From contig CM043702.1 of the NCBI GenBank assembly GCA_023935145.1, forward strand, positions 74,821,820-74,885,819: a stretch of 64,000 bases of DNA. The letters are read 5' to 3'. The notes beneath the pieces were generated by a model. It saw only the letters and a list, made by a program, of their open reading frames with translations, did no database searches and was not told where the DNA came from. This DNA comes from Bretschneidera sinensis (Eukaryota > Streptophyta > Magnoliopsida > Brassicales > Akaniaceae). Positions 44,074 through 56,323 of the stretch are shown piece after piece. The stretch's first letter is position 1. Every line of letters begins with the position of its first letter. The translations under genes were made by a program, and so were the position numbers.

Positions 44074-44814
44074 ATGGTAATGATTAACGACTTAAAATTT
44101 GAATAGCCTAATGTTAGGATTTCTATATGTGAGTTATCTCACATCCAAAAGAAATAAAAAAAATATGAGTAGGTTATATATACATGGTTTGAGACTAAGA
44201 CTTATAAGCTTAAGCTTTTGAGTCATTAGTACATATCTATGTATATCAAGCCCTTGTTCATGTGATATACCATGTGTGAAGTACTTTAGGCCATAACAAC
44301 TGATATCAAATCTTTCATTAAGATTGATATGAGTGTCACGTCTTCTACAACTACATAAGAGATTCAAAAGCTTGATGGAAGCAGCAAATTCAATCTTTGT
44401 CAAGTAAAAGTGCAAGCCATATTAACCAAAAAGGGTATGAAAATAGTGCTTCTGGGGAAGGATAAAAAGGTTTGGAAAAAGAACTTGTGGGGCAGAGAAG
44501 ATGCCTGATTATATGAAAAATGAACATGAGCTGGAGAAAGATGAGAATCCATTGACTTTGATTCAGTTGTGTTGTTCGATGGAGTTTTGTGCGAATTTCT
44601 TACAGAGAAAAACTGTTGTTGGCTTATGGTGTAAGTTACAGTCTCTATACATGAAAAAATACCTCACCAATAAATTCTTATTGGAGCAACAATTGTATTT
44701 GCTATGTATGACAAAAGGTACATGAATAAAATTCCATGTTGATGAATTTAATTCTATTATTACTAATTTAAGTTCAATGGAAGTTAAATTAAACAATGAG
44801 GATCAAGAACTGCT
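44074..44814 (+). mobile_element. Copia fragment Q2, paralogue of Q1
   Basis: LTR-like 44112-44298 (TGTTAGG...ATAACA), mutated primer site TGATATCAAATC at ~44301, and a Gag start with KLDGSSKFNL-like residues. MPDYMKNEHELEKDENPLTL and later MKKYLTNKFLLEQQLYLL are readable at 44501-44725. It is cut at 44814 within EDQEL by the P' LTR. Homology to Q1 includes ~38 bases upstream of the LTR start. Confidence 0.8.
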
Positions 44815-45761
44815 TGTAACGACCCATTCTGAGTGGGCCCTACTCAGAATGGCTTCGTTACCTTTCAAAACTGAGCACCTTGACTCTAGATGCAAACATA
44901 CAAATCAAACAATATTCCTTTTAAACAATTACAATTTTATATAAGCATAAAATTCTCAATACAATAGAACTTTTAATAATAAAAAAATCAACTTTTAAGA
45001 TTTTACATGAGACACAAAAAAGAAAAACTCTCTCAAAATACTTCTAACTTATACACTTTTACAAATACTAAAAATATACCAAAACTTAAACTCCCAAAGA
45101 GAAACAAACATTGAGGATTCCGTAGATGATAACTTGACTAAGGTTTTCCATTTTGACCACAAACCTTCCGGCGATTTCTTGAAATGTTAGTAAAAAAGAA
45201 AGGGAGAGCTAAAAAGCTCAATGAGTAGATGACACGCATTTCAAAGAGTTTTACATATAGTTTAAGTCATTACAAAGAGCATAATATTATTGTATCATAT
45301 GCATCATTGGCGCAAATTATTTATTTATAAGATTTATATCAATATATAAGTTTATCACATCATAAACAATTATAATTCACATGTCTTTCACAAATAAATC
45401 ACATTATATGCCTTTAATAGGGCAATAAATAAAGTATGCCCCTTATGGGCCCAATACAAAGTATTACCCTCATGGGTCAAACACAATTTATGCCCTTCAT
45501 GGGTCAAATACGACTTATATGTATATTGGAAGACTTTAATATATTTCAATTTTAGTATGAGAGTAATTCCCTTTTTAATTCAATACAAATCACATGTCCT
45601 TATTGGACAAATAAACCCATCAATTCTTCAATAACCAAACATATCATTTAATATATGAGATATGATGCAATGTTTTGCTTATTTAATTACTTCAAGGTCC
45701 TTGCCCCTTCATTGGGCTAATCATAAACTATGGGAATGTCTCCCATCATAAATAATTTGGA

Positions 45762-45900
45762 TCCCCTCGCTACCCCTTACGGGCGGAGTCCTATTATTTA
45801 AACAACTAGGATCCCCTCCTTACCTTTTACCGGGCACAATCCCAAAATTTAAGCAACTAGGATCCCCTCCCTACCCCTTACAATGTGAGGTCCCAACATT
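45762..45900 (-). repeat. Tandem repeat in LTR P'
   Basis: Three ~45-55 base units each contain GATCCCCTC, TACCCCTTAC or TACCTTTTAC, and a G-rich GGGCGGAGTCC-like segment. A more diverged version is in P at ~46925-47065. Confidence 0.78.
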
Positions 45901-46097
45901 TTATGATTATTGTATTCATTTTACACCACCAAGATATCAAAAAAAAATCATAACATGTCTAATATATTCACAACATTATAATTTCTCAACTATAAGTTTA
46001 ATAAATCATACACATCACAAACATCTTTCAAACGTATAGATTCCAACATACAAGTCGTATTTATCTTTTGTCTATAATGTACATAGATACTCAAATT

Positions 46098-46275
46098 CTT
46101 ACATTCATATATATTCTAAGCTTTTAATTTCATTTATTAGTTTGTCACGCTTAAAAGCTTAAAATATATATGAATGTAAGACGAAACTTATAGTTGCATA
46201 TTGAGATTGATGTGTAACTCACTTTTTATACTTTCAAACCTCAACCTATACACATCAATCTCAATACGCAACTAT
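46098..46275. repeat. Two adjacent hairpins in LTR P'
   Basis: Hairpin 1: arms 46098-46127 and 46151-46180, 30 bases with one mismatch and a 23-base loop. Hairpin 2: arms 46190-46216 and 46249-46275, 27 bases with one mismatch and a 32-base loop. The left arm of hairpin 1 is ordinary LTR sequence. Its right arm and hairpin 2 lie in sequence absent from LTR P. Confidence 0.88.
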
Positions 46276-46415
46276 TTACAAATTTCATAATCTAAACATA
46301 TTTGCATAATTTTAAATGTTTTACTTCTATTACACAAGCTATAGCACTTGCAAAAAGTAAGGTGAACCTCACCTTGTCGTACCAAGCTTAAATCATGGAT
46401 TAATTCCTAGTCTTT

Positions 46416-48922
46416 TGTAATGACCCATCATGAATGGGCCCTACTCAAGACAACATCCTTACTTTTCATAACTGAGCATCTAAAAAATTATAATATGAAT
46501 AAAGTCTAACACAAACATTGGATAATATATGGATATAATAGTAAGTAAGCACAACTTCTATCTATAATACAATCCATTAACTTTACAAAAAGACATCTCA
46601 TGAGACGTAAACTTCAAAATATTCAACTTAGTACAAAATACTAGATTGCTATTACAAAAGGATTGGACGAGGATGCAGCACATGGACCCACATGGAGACT
46701 TCTCTTCTTTGCTACTTATGGTTCAAGGTCCTCGAATAATCTTTCTGGAATAGTAAGAGGGAGGGGGTGAAGTAAATATATAGCAATTCATAAGGCTCGT
46801 GGATTCTGAATATGCAACTCAAGAATGATATATGATACAACATAAGGCACTCCTTCAATCACTTCAGTTCTTTACCCTTTCAATCGAGTAGTTCACGAAT
46901 ATTGAGGCGTCTCCCATTTAAATAAATTAGATCCTATCTCTACCCCTTATCGAGCGAGGCCTCCACTTCGAAGAACAAGGACCTCCTTCTTACCCCTTAC
47001 CGGGCAGAGTTATAACATTTAGCACACTAGTACTTCCTCTATACCCTTTACCAGATGGAATTTATATAATCACTAAATAAATCCATTCATTACACATTAC
47101 ATAATAACATAAAAGTAATACAACAAATACAAAGCATTCTTGGTAATATAACCTTTCAATACATATTTCATGAACTAATTATATTCAACATCCCCCAAAC
47201 GTATAGATTTTTAATACATAAGTATTATCTACATGCATATCATTCTCGTTAACTCTTTTATTTTATAATATGTAAAATGTTTAAGTCCTTACTAACATCT
47301 ATAATCTAAACTTTTAATTTCATTCAAGATTCTCATACTTAAGGTGATACTCACCTTGGAGGCCAAGTCTTCACTCTCGAATCACCTCTTTGCCCTTAGA
47401 ACGGTCCTCAAACACCCCTAAAGAATTCATCGATTAAAATCAACCTCTGAGGTGTATACAATTACACACTAATTACTCGAGTTAAGAAATCAAGATCAAC
47501 TATTTAATTCACCTAATTATCTATAAGGACTTACGACATGAAAGAAAAGGAGAAATTTGATGGAAAAATTTGAAAATAGTGTTGCACAGTTGACTGTCTT
47601 ACTCGCACAGCTGACTGTGAGAATTCAAAAGAGTTACACAGTTGATTATTTAACTCCACAGTCGACTGCAGGACCTCCAAAGAGTTTCATAATCGACTGT
47701 TTAACTACACATTCAATTGTGGGATTTCGGAAAGAAAAGCACAGTCAACTATGTTAAGGACCTAAACTCTCTTCTTCTTTCACATTTGACTGTGCAATTA
47801 TGACAATCGATTGTCTCAAGGTCTAAAGCTTAGAAATGGGCGAAAATCTTACTTTTTCCTTTTGAGAACCAAATCAAACCTTCATAAAATTTCAAACCCT
47901 TTTGAAACACAAGTTTTCCAAAACCTTAAATCGAATTTTTATATTACCCATAACAAATCTTTCAAGTTAGAGGCTTCAACTTCACAACCAAACACAAAAT
48001 TCTTTCCTTCAAGCCAAAAACCTAACCATTTTTTCAAATTCTTTCTTGAATACAATTCAAATCCAAAATCTTGAAACAAAACCTAAAGAATCTTGAGAGA
48101 TATGAAAGGAAGACAACTTACTTGAGATCTTTTCACTTGAACTCACCAAAATCAAAGGAAAAAGAAAAAAAAGAGAAAGCTAGCTTATATCTTAAAAAAA
48201 AAAAAAGTTGAAAAATGAAGAACTCTCCCATCTTTATCTATTTATACCACTTTACAAAAGAAAGAGGCTAGGTTAGACTTCACCTCTTGATGTCTATAAT
48301 TATTCTAATAAAACCCCAAATTAAACTTTCTTCTCACAAGTCCCCAACCAATTAACTCATCACTAATTATTGAGGTCTCAAAAATACCCATACAACATTT
48401 AAATTTACTGGGCCACTAAATAATTAATTAAAAGAATGAGACGAGCTCTACACCTTTGGGGTTTTTGTCCGATCACACCTTAGAATTTGCAAGAATCCTC
48501 ATTTCTTTCCATTTGCTTTTCTCATCTCTTTTTATCTTTTTCTCTTCTCTCTTTAGACCTTTTAGAGATTTTCAGCACAAGGCTGGTTTCTCACTTAACT
48601 ACTCCAATCTATTAATAACCAAACTTTCCACTAATTGTATAATAATTCTTCTAGTTTTTAATTCTTATTTCCACCACATAATTCTTTAATAATTTCATTT
48701 TCACTTAGTTCTTCTTACTATTCCTCAAAAGTTTCCAACAATCTCAAATAAAAACTATTTTAAATACTCGGTCATTATTTTATTTATTTGTCCTCGAGTT
48801 CCACAAATTTAAGTACAATGATAAAAACAAAATTTATCCCAAATATGAACAAGCATATCAAAAACGTATCGAAGTGGAACTCTATGATTTTTAATATCCT
48901 TTTTAAAATACCAGGCTCTATA
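46416..48922 (-). repeat. Gypsy-like LTR P, reverse orientation
   Basis: The minus strand runs from TATAGAGCCTGG (48922, TG mutated to TA) next to a polypurine tract, to GGGTCATTACA (46416). GGTATAAATAGATAAAG lies near 48230-48250. An array of CACAGTCGACTGTG-like motifs occupies ~47580-47830, downstream of the TATA box. Open frames at 47557-47757, 47811-48074 and 48456-48689 are LTR sequence. Confidence 0.72.
47580..47830 (-). repeat. CACAGTYGACTGTG motif array in LTR P
   Basis: About eight variants of a palindromic CACAGTTGACTGT / CACAGTCGACTGCA core occur in ~250 bases at irregular spacing. Spacers contain AAAGAGTT-like text. The family differs from the CGATCGAG arrays, but the layout is similar. 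Confidence 0.78.
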
Positions 48923-48935
48923 ATTCTCTCCCACT
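48923..48935 (-). other. Polypurine tract of element P
   Basis: The minus strand is AGTGGGAGAGAAT just before the LTR start, with ATTTTGAGGATGAAATTTT upstream, a layout common before gypsy 3' LTRs. Confidence 0.65.
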
Positions 48936-49799
48936 AATAAAAATTTCATCCTCAAAATTTTATTGACTAAGGTTCACAAACATTAGGTTATCATCCTTTT
49001 AGTTTATCTCATAATATTTTCAATTTAATTTTCTTAATAAATCCTTAAATCGAACATCCTAATCAAAAGCATCATTCAAAATTTTTTTTTCTTACATCTT
49101 TCTTTTACCATTTTCTTTCGAAAACTAAAATCTTTACCATCTCATATTCTTCTTTGAATCCTTTAACTTTTATGTTGACATCATGCTCTAAGAGTCTCAA
49201 ATATGGTATAACTTGAAACATGTATCTACCCTAAAGATATCTCTGCACAAGTCCACTTGCTAATAAATCGCTTTCTTTTATCATCTAATAATTTTCTCCT
49301 CAACTGTGCATTATACTTAGGATTTGTCAATTGTGTTACTAAAATTTTAGTACTTACTTCAACTTAGTCCCCTCGATTCGTATAATTCACAGTTCTAAAT
49401 CCACTTATTGAAGAGAAATAATTAAATGCAATTCAACCCTCAAACCACTTACAATAAATTTTTAAAATTTCTTTAACAAACTGATTCAATTAGTAACTTA
49501 CTTTCTCTTCACAATGCGTCTTTTAGTTCCAAAATAGATTTTTCTCTTATCATTTCTGCCAGTATTTAATTCATTCATTTTCTTTTACTAGAGTATGATT
49601 ACCAATAATTCATTTAACTCATCATAGTAGTGACAATTAAATACTTTATTTCCACTAAAATTCCAATTTGAGTAGTCTTTCCTTAACAACCAAAGATACG
49701 TCATAGTCTAATTCATAGCATCATTGGAACATTTCATGAATCAATCAATTTTTGTCTACAACTAGTAGATCCCTTCTATAAATTTTCATTATAACTTCA
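48936..49799 (-). other. Degenerate internal tail of element P
   Basis: AT-rich, without a readable frame. It is probably the 3' end of P's internal region, ended by the start of LTR K at 49800. I see no domain. Confidence 0.45.
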
Positions 49800-49862
49800 T
49801 GTAATACCCATATTCGTAAAGAAAGGGTGAAGTAATTTAATAATATGACATGGATTTAAAAT

Positions 49863-49897
<35 letters not shown>

Positions 49898-50079
49898 GAT
49901 CAACTTTTTATAAAATAATTCTTTTGAAAAATAAAAAAGGGACAGTGTGGAGGATAAAGAAGAAGAAGAAGAAAAAAGAACGTGGCAACAGGTGTTGCCA
50001 AAAAGGAAGCACAATGCTGCATATAAAACAGCATTGTATTTCGTGGCAAACAAATAAGAGGGGTTTGCTGACTGTTAAG

Positions 50080-50127
<48 letters not shown>

Positions 50128-51094
50128 GTTATTCTATTTATTACTTACCAAATCTTGTTTGGATTTCTTTAACTTCAATTCAAACTACTCTATTTATTTA
50201 AACACTTGGGGACCGAAAGAAAGATTGAAAGAGTAAAAATTTGAAGGGCTTTACAGGAGAATTTTATAGAGAGTCACAGGAAGCACTAAGAAAAACAGAA
50301 GGTAATAACATGAAGTTTATTTTTTAAATTTAGCATACATGAATTCTGGGAATTCAATATGAGAATTTTAAAAGGGTGTGAATTATGGAGGAATTGAAGA
50401 ATAAATTAGAAATTTAATATAAATATTACGTAAGGTGTTGACGATTGACAATCGGGGGGAAATTGCTGAAAGGAGTAGGAAAGGCAAGGAGGTCATCCAC
50501 GACTAGCTCTAAGTGTTACGCGATGAGTTAGATTTACTTTAAGTAATCAAGATAAATAAGAAATATATAGTGATAGTATTTAAATAAATCATAATTTTAT
50601 GATTTGATGATAGATGAAAGTTGGTTGATGGGTATAATAGAAATAATCGATATGTAAAAAATTATTATATGAGAAGTAATATTATTAGAATAAATGAGTC
50701 GATTTAATAATGAAGGTGATAAACGAAATTCTTGATGAGCTATGGTTGACGATTTGATATGATTTATGAGGAAAAGAAATTAGTGGATTTTTTTTCAATA
50801 ATAATTTAAGAATAATCAGGATAGCTAATTTGAATGTTTGAATACAAGCTTGTTCTATATTATTGTTCATATGCATATTTCATGTCATTATTCATATGCA
50901 TATACATGAAATAAAAGAACCAGGAGGGCAGCTGGTCTAAATAAAAACTGTGACAGCCGGTATATGTTGAAAATATATGAAAACCGTGACAGCTGGTATA
51001 CGTTGGAAGTGAATGAAAAATCGTGACAGCTGGCATATGGTGAAAATAAATGAAAACCGTGACAATCAGCATATGTTGGAAATAAAAGAATCGA
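49800..51094 (+). repeat. 5' LTR of K, first part
   Basis: Starts TGTAATACCCATATTCG. Contains two AT dinucleotide runs (49865-49893 and 50084-50124) and a tandem repeat at ~50940-51085. It is interrupted by J after AATCGA (51094). Open frames at 49856-50053 and 49924-50172 are microsatellite-spanning artefacts. Confidence 0.83.
50940..51085 (+). repeat. Tandem repeat in LTR K
   Basis: Four imperfect ~37-44 base units of ACCGTGACAGCTGGTATA-type sequence followed by GTTGGAAATAAATGAA. The palindrome arms near 32340 include one related unit (CAGCATATACCGG). Confidence 0.82.
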
Positions 51095-52000
51095 TGTTGG
51101 TGTTTGTCTAAGGTTTAAACAAGGTTTGAAGAGGTTTAGCATCAGGCCTTGGCGCCTTAGCACACTAAGTGTGCGCCTCAGCGCACAACATGTACAAAGG
51201 GTTCATCATCAAGTCGCACCGTGGCACAGCCATCCCAAGCCGCGACACCCAGTAAGGAGGAAACCTAGAGGAGGTGTGCGCCGCGGCTATGCCTCCCCCA
51301 GGCCGCGACGCCCAGAAGATGAAGAATGTGTGCCCTGCCCTGGGCCGCAGCCTACCCTGTTCTGGACCACACCACTAGGCACACTTGTACATGGTTTTTA
51401 AGCCTTCTTGAATGGTGTGTGAGGCTTGTTCAAAACGCATAGGATCACTAAGGATTGATGACGGGCTATGGTCGATTCGTCCTCAAGATCTAAGGGTGGA
51501 TATTGACCTTCAAGATTGGTCAAGAAAGTTGATGCACTATATAAAGGGTCACCTAGCTTTAAACTCAACAATTAATTATGACATAAAAGTGATCATCATA
51601 CAAGAGACTTCAAGTGCAAGTGTGAGAGTGCAAAGACATAAAACACATGAGAGGCACTAGAATAGATCTCAAAAGAGAGGCTAGTTGTAAAGAGAGAGTA
51701 GTACAGATTGGGTAGAGGGCTTTGTAATAGTTCTTCTCACTTTCTTTCTTCTCTTCATGGGTTCTTCAAGAACTTGAGATTCTTGAAGGGGTGTTGCTGT
51801 ATTCTGTAAGAACTCATTGATTTAGTGCAGAGAGTTCAGAGGAACTCACGGGGACGTAGGCTATTACCAAACCTCGATAACAATTGTTATGTTCTTTCTT
51901 TTCGTTGATTTCTGTTTCTGTTTCTGATAATTACAAGTCATTCTAAACTTGAGTGTTTGGAAGATCACCACCTGGGCATCTCAAAGGTGATTTCCCAATA
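51095..52000 (+). repeat. LTR1 of copia J
   Basis: TGTTGGTGTTTGTC...TTTCCCAATA. CTATATAAAGGG, a TATA box, is at 51537-51548. U3 has repeated GC-rich GGCCGCGGCGCCCAG-like motifs between ~51155 and 51390. Open frames at 51126-51401 and 51412-51660 are LTR sequence. Confidence 0.9.
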
Positions 52001-52001
52001 G

Positions 52002-52013
52002 TGGTATCAGAGC
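52002..52013 (+). other. Primer-binding site of J (initiator tRNA-Met)
   Basis: TGGTATCAGAGC, exact, one base after LTR1. Confidence 0.93.
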
Positions 52014-52248
52014 TGTGGTCCAAGAACAGCGGGTATCAGAGCTAGAACAGAAGGTATCGGAGCAATACTCCAAGAATCAAGGGCCAACTTCTTGGGTGAT
52101 CAAGAATGGAGAATCAAGATCTAATCATGTTCTTGAGGGTGATTCAAGAATGGTATTGAGATCAATCTTCGATCGTGTTCTTGAGGTTTAGAAGAAGTTT
52201 GGGAAAGCAATTGTGGGTGCTACATAAATCTAGGATTTTCTTCGTAAG
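52014..52248 (+). other. Leader of copia J
   Basis: Noncoding, with repeated GGTATCAGAGCT / GGTATCGGAGC units near the PBS (52029-52055) and TCAAGAA-rich repeats. Confidence 0.7.
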
Positions 52249-53097
52249 ATGGCTTCAAATTTCATTGTTGAGAAGTTTGATGAAAAGGGAGACTTTGCCC
52301 TTTGGAAGTGGAAGATCAAAGCTGTTCTTATGCAACAGAAGGTGGACTTGGCTATTGGAGAAGATGATGCTTTTCCAGCAAGTATCACAGAGGACCAGTG
52401 GATTGAGATAAAGAAGATGGCATACAACACCATTTTATTGCACATGTCAGATAGTGTGACAAGGAAGTGTGGAGACTCGGAAGATTTTGCTGTCATATGA
52501 AAGAAACTAGATGAGTTGTTTCTTACCAAAACTCTCCCTAATAAGATTTATCTTCTTAAAAGAATCTTTACTTTTAAAATGGATCCTAATAAAGAGTTGC
52601 AAGATAATCTTGATATGTTTAATAAGCTAGTTCAAGATTTGAATAGCTGCAGCATAACATTCCTAGATGAACAATTGGTTGTTATTTTGTTGAATTCTCT
52701 TCCTGATTGTTTTGATAATTTGATTAACACAATTGAATATTGAAGAGATACTTTAACCAAGGAGATTGTGATCAATGCCATAAGGGCTCATGATTTCAAA
52801 GCCAAGATGAGGGAAGCATCAAGTGGAGAAGGGTTGTTCGTTAGAGGAAGGCTAGTAACTCAGAATGGCAGTAGCATTCATGGCAACTACCAAGAGAAAT
52901 CAAGAGGTAGAGGGCAATGCCATGGGAGATCTCATTCCAAATAGAGATTTGGAGGAAGAAGATGCTTCTACTACAACAATGAGGGATATTTCAGGAAAGA
53001 TTGCAAGAAGAAGATATGGGATGAGAGAGGAAGAAGCCATACCAACAATGGAGCAGCTTCGGTTACCAAAAGAGAGCAGCAAGATGATGTTCTTGTT
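52249..53097 (+). pseudogene. Copia Gag of J
   Basis: MASNFIVEKFDEKGDFALWK opens the copia Gag. A TGA at 52498 follows, then KKLDELFLTKTLPNKIYLLK, then a second TGA at 52741 and INAIRAHDFKAKMREASSG. The zinc knuckle reads CFYYNNEGYFRKDC: compared with the CCHC consensus, its second cysteine and its histidine are both tyrosine, so zinc binding should be lost. The same reading frame continues into protease, as usual in copia. Gag forms the particle and binds RNA. Confidence 0.88.
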
Positions 53098-54750
53098 GTG
53101 TGCTCAAATGTGAGCAGGAGACAAGGTAGGGAGAAATGGATTCTGGATTTCGGGTGCACTTATCACATGTGCCCTCACAAGGAATGGTTCAAGAATTTCA
53201 AGGAGACTAATGATGGAAGGGTTTTCTTGAGGAATGACAATTTTTTCCAAGTGAGGGGAATAGGAGACATCCAGTTGAGGATGTTTGATGGAGTAACAAT
53301 GTTGCTGCAAAATGTAAGGTATCTCCCAGATTTGAGGAGGAATTTGATCTCGTTGGGGCAGCTGGATTCCATGGGGTATACATACAAAGCTGAGGTAGGA
53401 AAGATCAAGGTAACAAAGGGTTCTTTAACAGTAATCAAAGCAGCAATCAAAGATGGACTTTATGAGATGATTTGTGAGACAGAAATCAAGGATCAAGCAG
53501 CAAGCTTGATGGCTGAGATGGATAAGGCAGCACTTTGGCACAATCGCTTGGGACATATAAGCGAAAAGGGGCTGCAAGTTCTCAGCAAGAATGGTCTACT
53601 TGGTGGTGACAAAGTAGAGAAACTTGATTTCTACGAAAGTTGCATTCTTGGGAAGCAACATCGGATTAGCTTCAACACCGGAGTACACAAGTCTAAGAGG
53701 ATTCTTGACTACATCCATACGGATCTTTGGGGATCAGCAAGGACAGCAACACAGGTATGTAATCGTTACTTTCTGTCTTTGATTGATGATTGTTCAAGAA
53801 TGATTTGGGTTTATTTGCTTAAAAATAAATTGGATGCTTTGAATAAATTTGTGGTGTGGAAAAAGTTGCTGGAGACTCAAACGGGCAGGGTAGTTAAGGT
53901 GTTAAGAACCAATAATGGCTTAGAATTTTTTAATAAGGATTTTGATAAATTATGTGAATTAAATAGCATTCTAAGACATAGAACAGTTGTAAAAATCCCT
54001 CAGTAAAATGGAGTTACTGAGAGGATGAATAAAACCCTTATGGAAAAGGTTAGGTGCATGTTGATTGGGTCCGGTTTACCAAAATATTTTTGGGGAGAAG
54101 CTGTGTCTACAACTGCATACTTGGTTAATAGATCACCCTCTAGGGCTTTAGACCTTAAGACTCCCATAGAGATGTTGAGTGGAATACCCCCTGAGTTGAA
54201 CAACCTTAGGACTTTTGGATGTGCTGCATATGCACATCAAAAGGATGATAAACTTAACCCAAGGTCTAGAAAATGTTTGTTTCTAGGGTATGGTGAAGGG
54301 GTTAAGGGGTATAGGTTGTTGTCCTTAGAACCAAAAAGAATGAAACTCATAATAAGTAGGGATATTATTTTTAATGAATTGTTATTTCTCTACTTGGAGA
54401 AAACTAACCCTACAGGGGCTAGTGAGCAAACCAGTTTGGAATTTGTGGAGCAACGCATCAAGGAGAATTCGGTTCAGGTAGAGCAAGGAAAGAAAGAGTG
54501 TTCGGACCAGGTAGAGCCCATTGATGAAGGCCAAGCTCAAGAAACTCAAGAGGAGGCTGAACTGGAAGGGGTTGATGCAGCAAGTCAGAATGACTACCAG
54601 CTCACAAGGGACCGGGAAAGGAGGGTGGTTAGACCACCTTTGAGATATGGTATTATGGATGCTAATATAGGAGCTCTTTGGACAAAAGGAGGGATGGTTG
54701 AACCAAAAACTTACATGGATGCCATGGAGTGTAAGGATTCGTCAAAGTGG
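53098..54750 (+). pseudogene. Copia protease and integrase of J
   Basis: Protease starts near WILDFGCTYHMCPHKEWF (the usual D-S-G-C is D-F-G-C). The pre-integrase HHCC motif follows (LWHNRLGHISEKG ... FYESCILGKQ, with the first cysteine replaced by tyrosine). The integrase core has YIHTDLWG, LIDDCSRMIWVY and TNNGLEFF. The second catalytic aspartate sits in a position read as asparagine only if aligned to the usual D-N-G-x-E-F. A TAA at 54003 interrupts PQ*NGVTERMN. It continues to GYGEGVKGYRLLSLEPKRMK and the acidic linker to RT. Integrase would insert the cDNA. Several key residues are altered here. Confidence 0.88.
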
Positions 54751-56240
54751 TAGCTAGCTATGGAGGAAGAAATAGATTATTTGAGGAAGAACAACTCTTG
54801 GGAATTGGTGCCTAAACCAAAAAAACAGAGAGTTGTGGATTGTAGATGGATCTACAAGATCAAAGAAGGGAATACTCTAGGGGATGAAGTCTGGTATAAA
54901 GCTAGGCTGGTGGCGAAGGGGTTAACACAAAAGAAACGCATAGATTACACCGAAATCTTCTCACCGGTTGTGAAACACAAGGCGATCAGGATAGTGTTAG
55001 CATTGGTGGTCCAATTCAATTGGGAAATTGAGCAAATGGATGTGAAGACATCATTCTTACATGGAGAGCTTGATGAGACCATTTAAATGAGGTAACCCAA
55101 AGGCTATGAAGAAGGAAGGTAGGGAGATTTTGTGTGCAAATTGAAGAAATCTCTATATGACCTGAAGCAATCACCTCGACAATGGAATAAGAGGTTCGAT
55201 TCCTTTGTACTATGATCCGTGCTTGTATTACAAGGGGCACAAGGTTGAGGAAGTGGTGATCATCTTGATCTATGTTGATGATATGTTGCTGGCTGGGAGC
55301 AGTATGCAGAGGATAAAAAAAATTAAGGCTCAACTCAATGAGGAGTTTGAGATGAAGGATCTTGGCTATGCACAGAAGATCCTTGGGATGTGTATTATCC
55401 GGGAAAGGGAGAGAAACAGATTAAAGATCTCTTAAACTTCCTACATAGAGAAAATGATATCTCAGTTCTCTATAGAAGATAGCAATCCAGTGAAGATTCC
55501 CCTTGTTGGTCATTTCAAGTTCTCTAGTGATCAATATCGGAGATCAGAGGCAGAGAAGAAGGAAATGAAAAAGGTCCCTTACTCTAGTGCGGTTGGTTCA
55601 GTAATGTTCACCATGGTAAGCACTAGACCTTATATTACTCATGCAATAAGTGTTCTCAGTAGGTTTATGAGTAATCTCAGAAATGAGCATTGGCTTAGGA
55701 TGAAGTGATTGCTGAGGTACTTGAAAGGAAGCCCAGATATGGAGCTGATTTATGAAAAGAGGGGTAAGTCCGTCTGTCTTGAAGGTTATGCGGATTCGGA
55801 CTATAGAACTGACCAGGATTAAAGAATATCGATTACCTCCTACTTCTTCAACTTAAATAGATGTTGTGTAAGTTGGAAGGCTCAGTTGCAGCTAGTGGTA
55901 GCACTCTCAATAACCAAGGCTGAGTACATAGCGGCTACATAAGCCATTAAGGAGGCTATATGGTGCAAAGGGTTGCTGGAAGAGTTAAAGGTACTAGAGG
56001 AGCAAGTTATGGTGTATTCGAATAGCCAAAGTGCATTGTATTTGTACAAGAATCCGGTGTTCCATGAGAGGACAAAGCACATGGATGTTTGGTACCATTT
56101 CATTTAGGAAAATGTTACGAAATGATGCATCCATGTGGACAAGGTAGCCATAGAAGAAAACCCTACGAATTTAGGTACTAAAGTTCTACCTCTAAAAAAG
56201 TTTGATCATTACCTTGGACTTTTTAGGATTAGAGTCGGTT
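54751..56240 (+). pseudogene. Copia RT-RNase H of J (first copy)
   Basis: After a TAG at 54751 (CAG in the second copy) come [64 protein letters not shown] and, after stops and a frameshift at ~55200, LIYVDDMLLAGSS with intact YVDD. RNase H follows: GYADSDYRTDQD, then a stop, KAEYIAAT, SQSALYLYKNPVFHERTKH. More stops are scattered to ~56240. Reverse transcription of the element RNA is the family role. Confidence 0.9.
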
Positions 56241-56323
56241 GATATGGTGACTCAAGATGAGTTTGGATATTGAGTTCTCTGCACAATGGGTTCAGGTTTA
56301 AACGCTTGGACAAAGGTAGAGAT

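Larger units (their letters stand above)
44815..46415 (-). repeat. Partial gypsy-like LTR P', reverse orientation
   Basis: The minus strand ends GGGTCGTTACA at 44815, inserted in the Gag of Q2. It contains three GATCCCCTC...TACCCCTTAC units (45762-45900) and three ATGGGTCAAA / ATGGGCCCAA units (~45430-45510). It also has a ~200-base insertion relative to P with two strong hairpins. It stops at 46415, where the end of LTR P begins. Confidence 0.75.

Noticed and set aside
49865..50124. AT dinucleotide runs as promoters or origins
   Set aside because: They are simple microsatellites in the LTR of K with no associated gene start.
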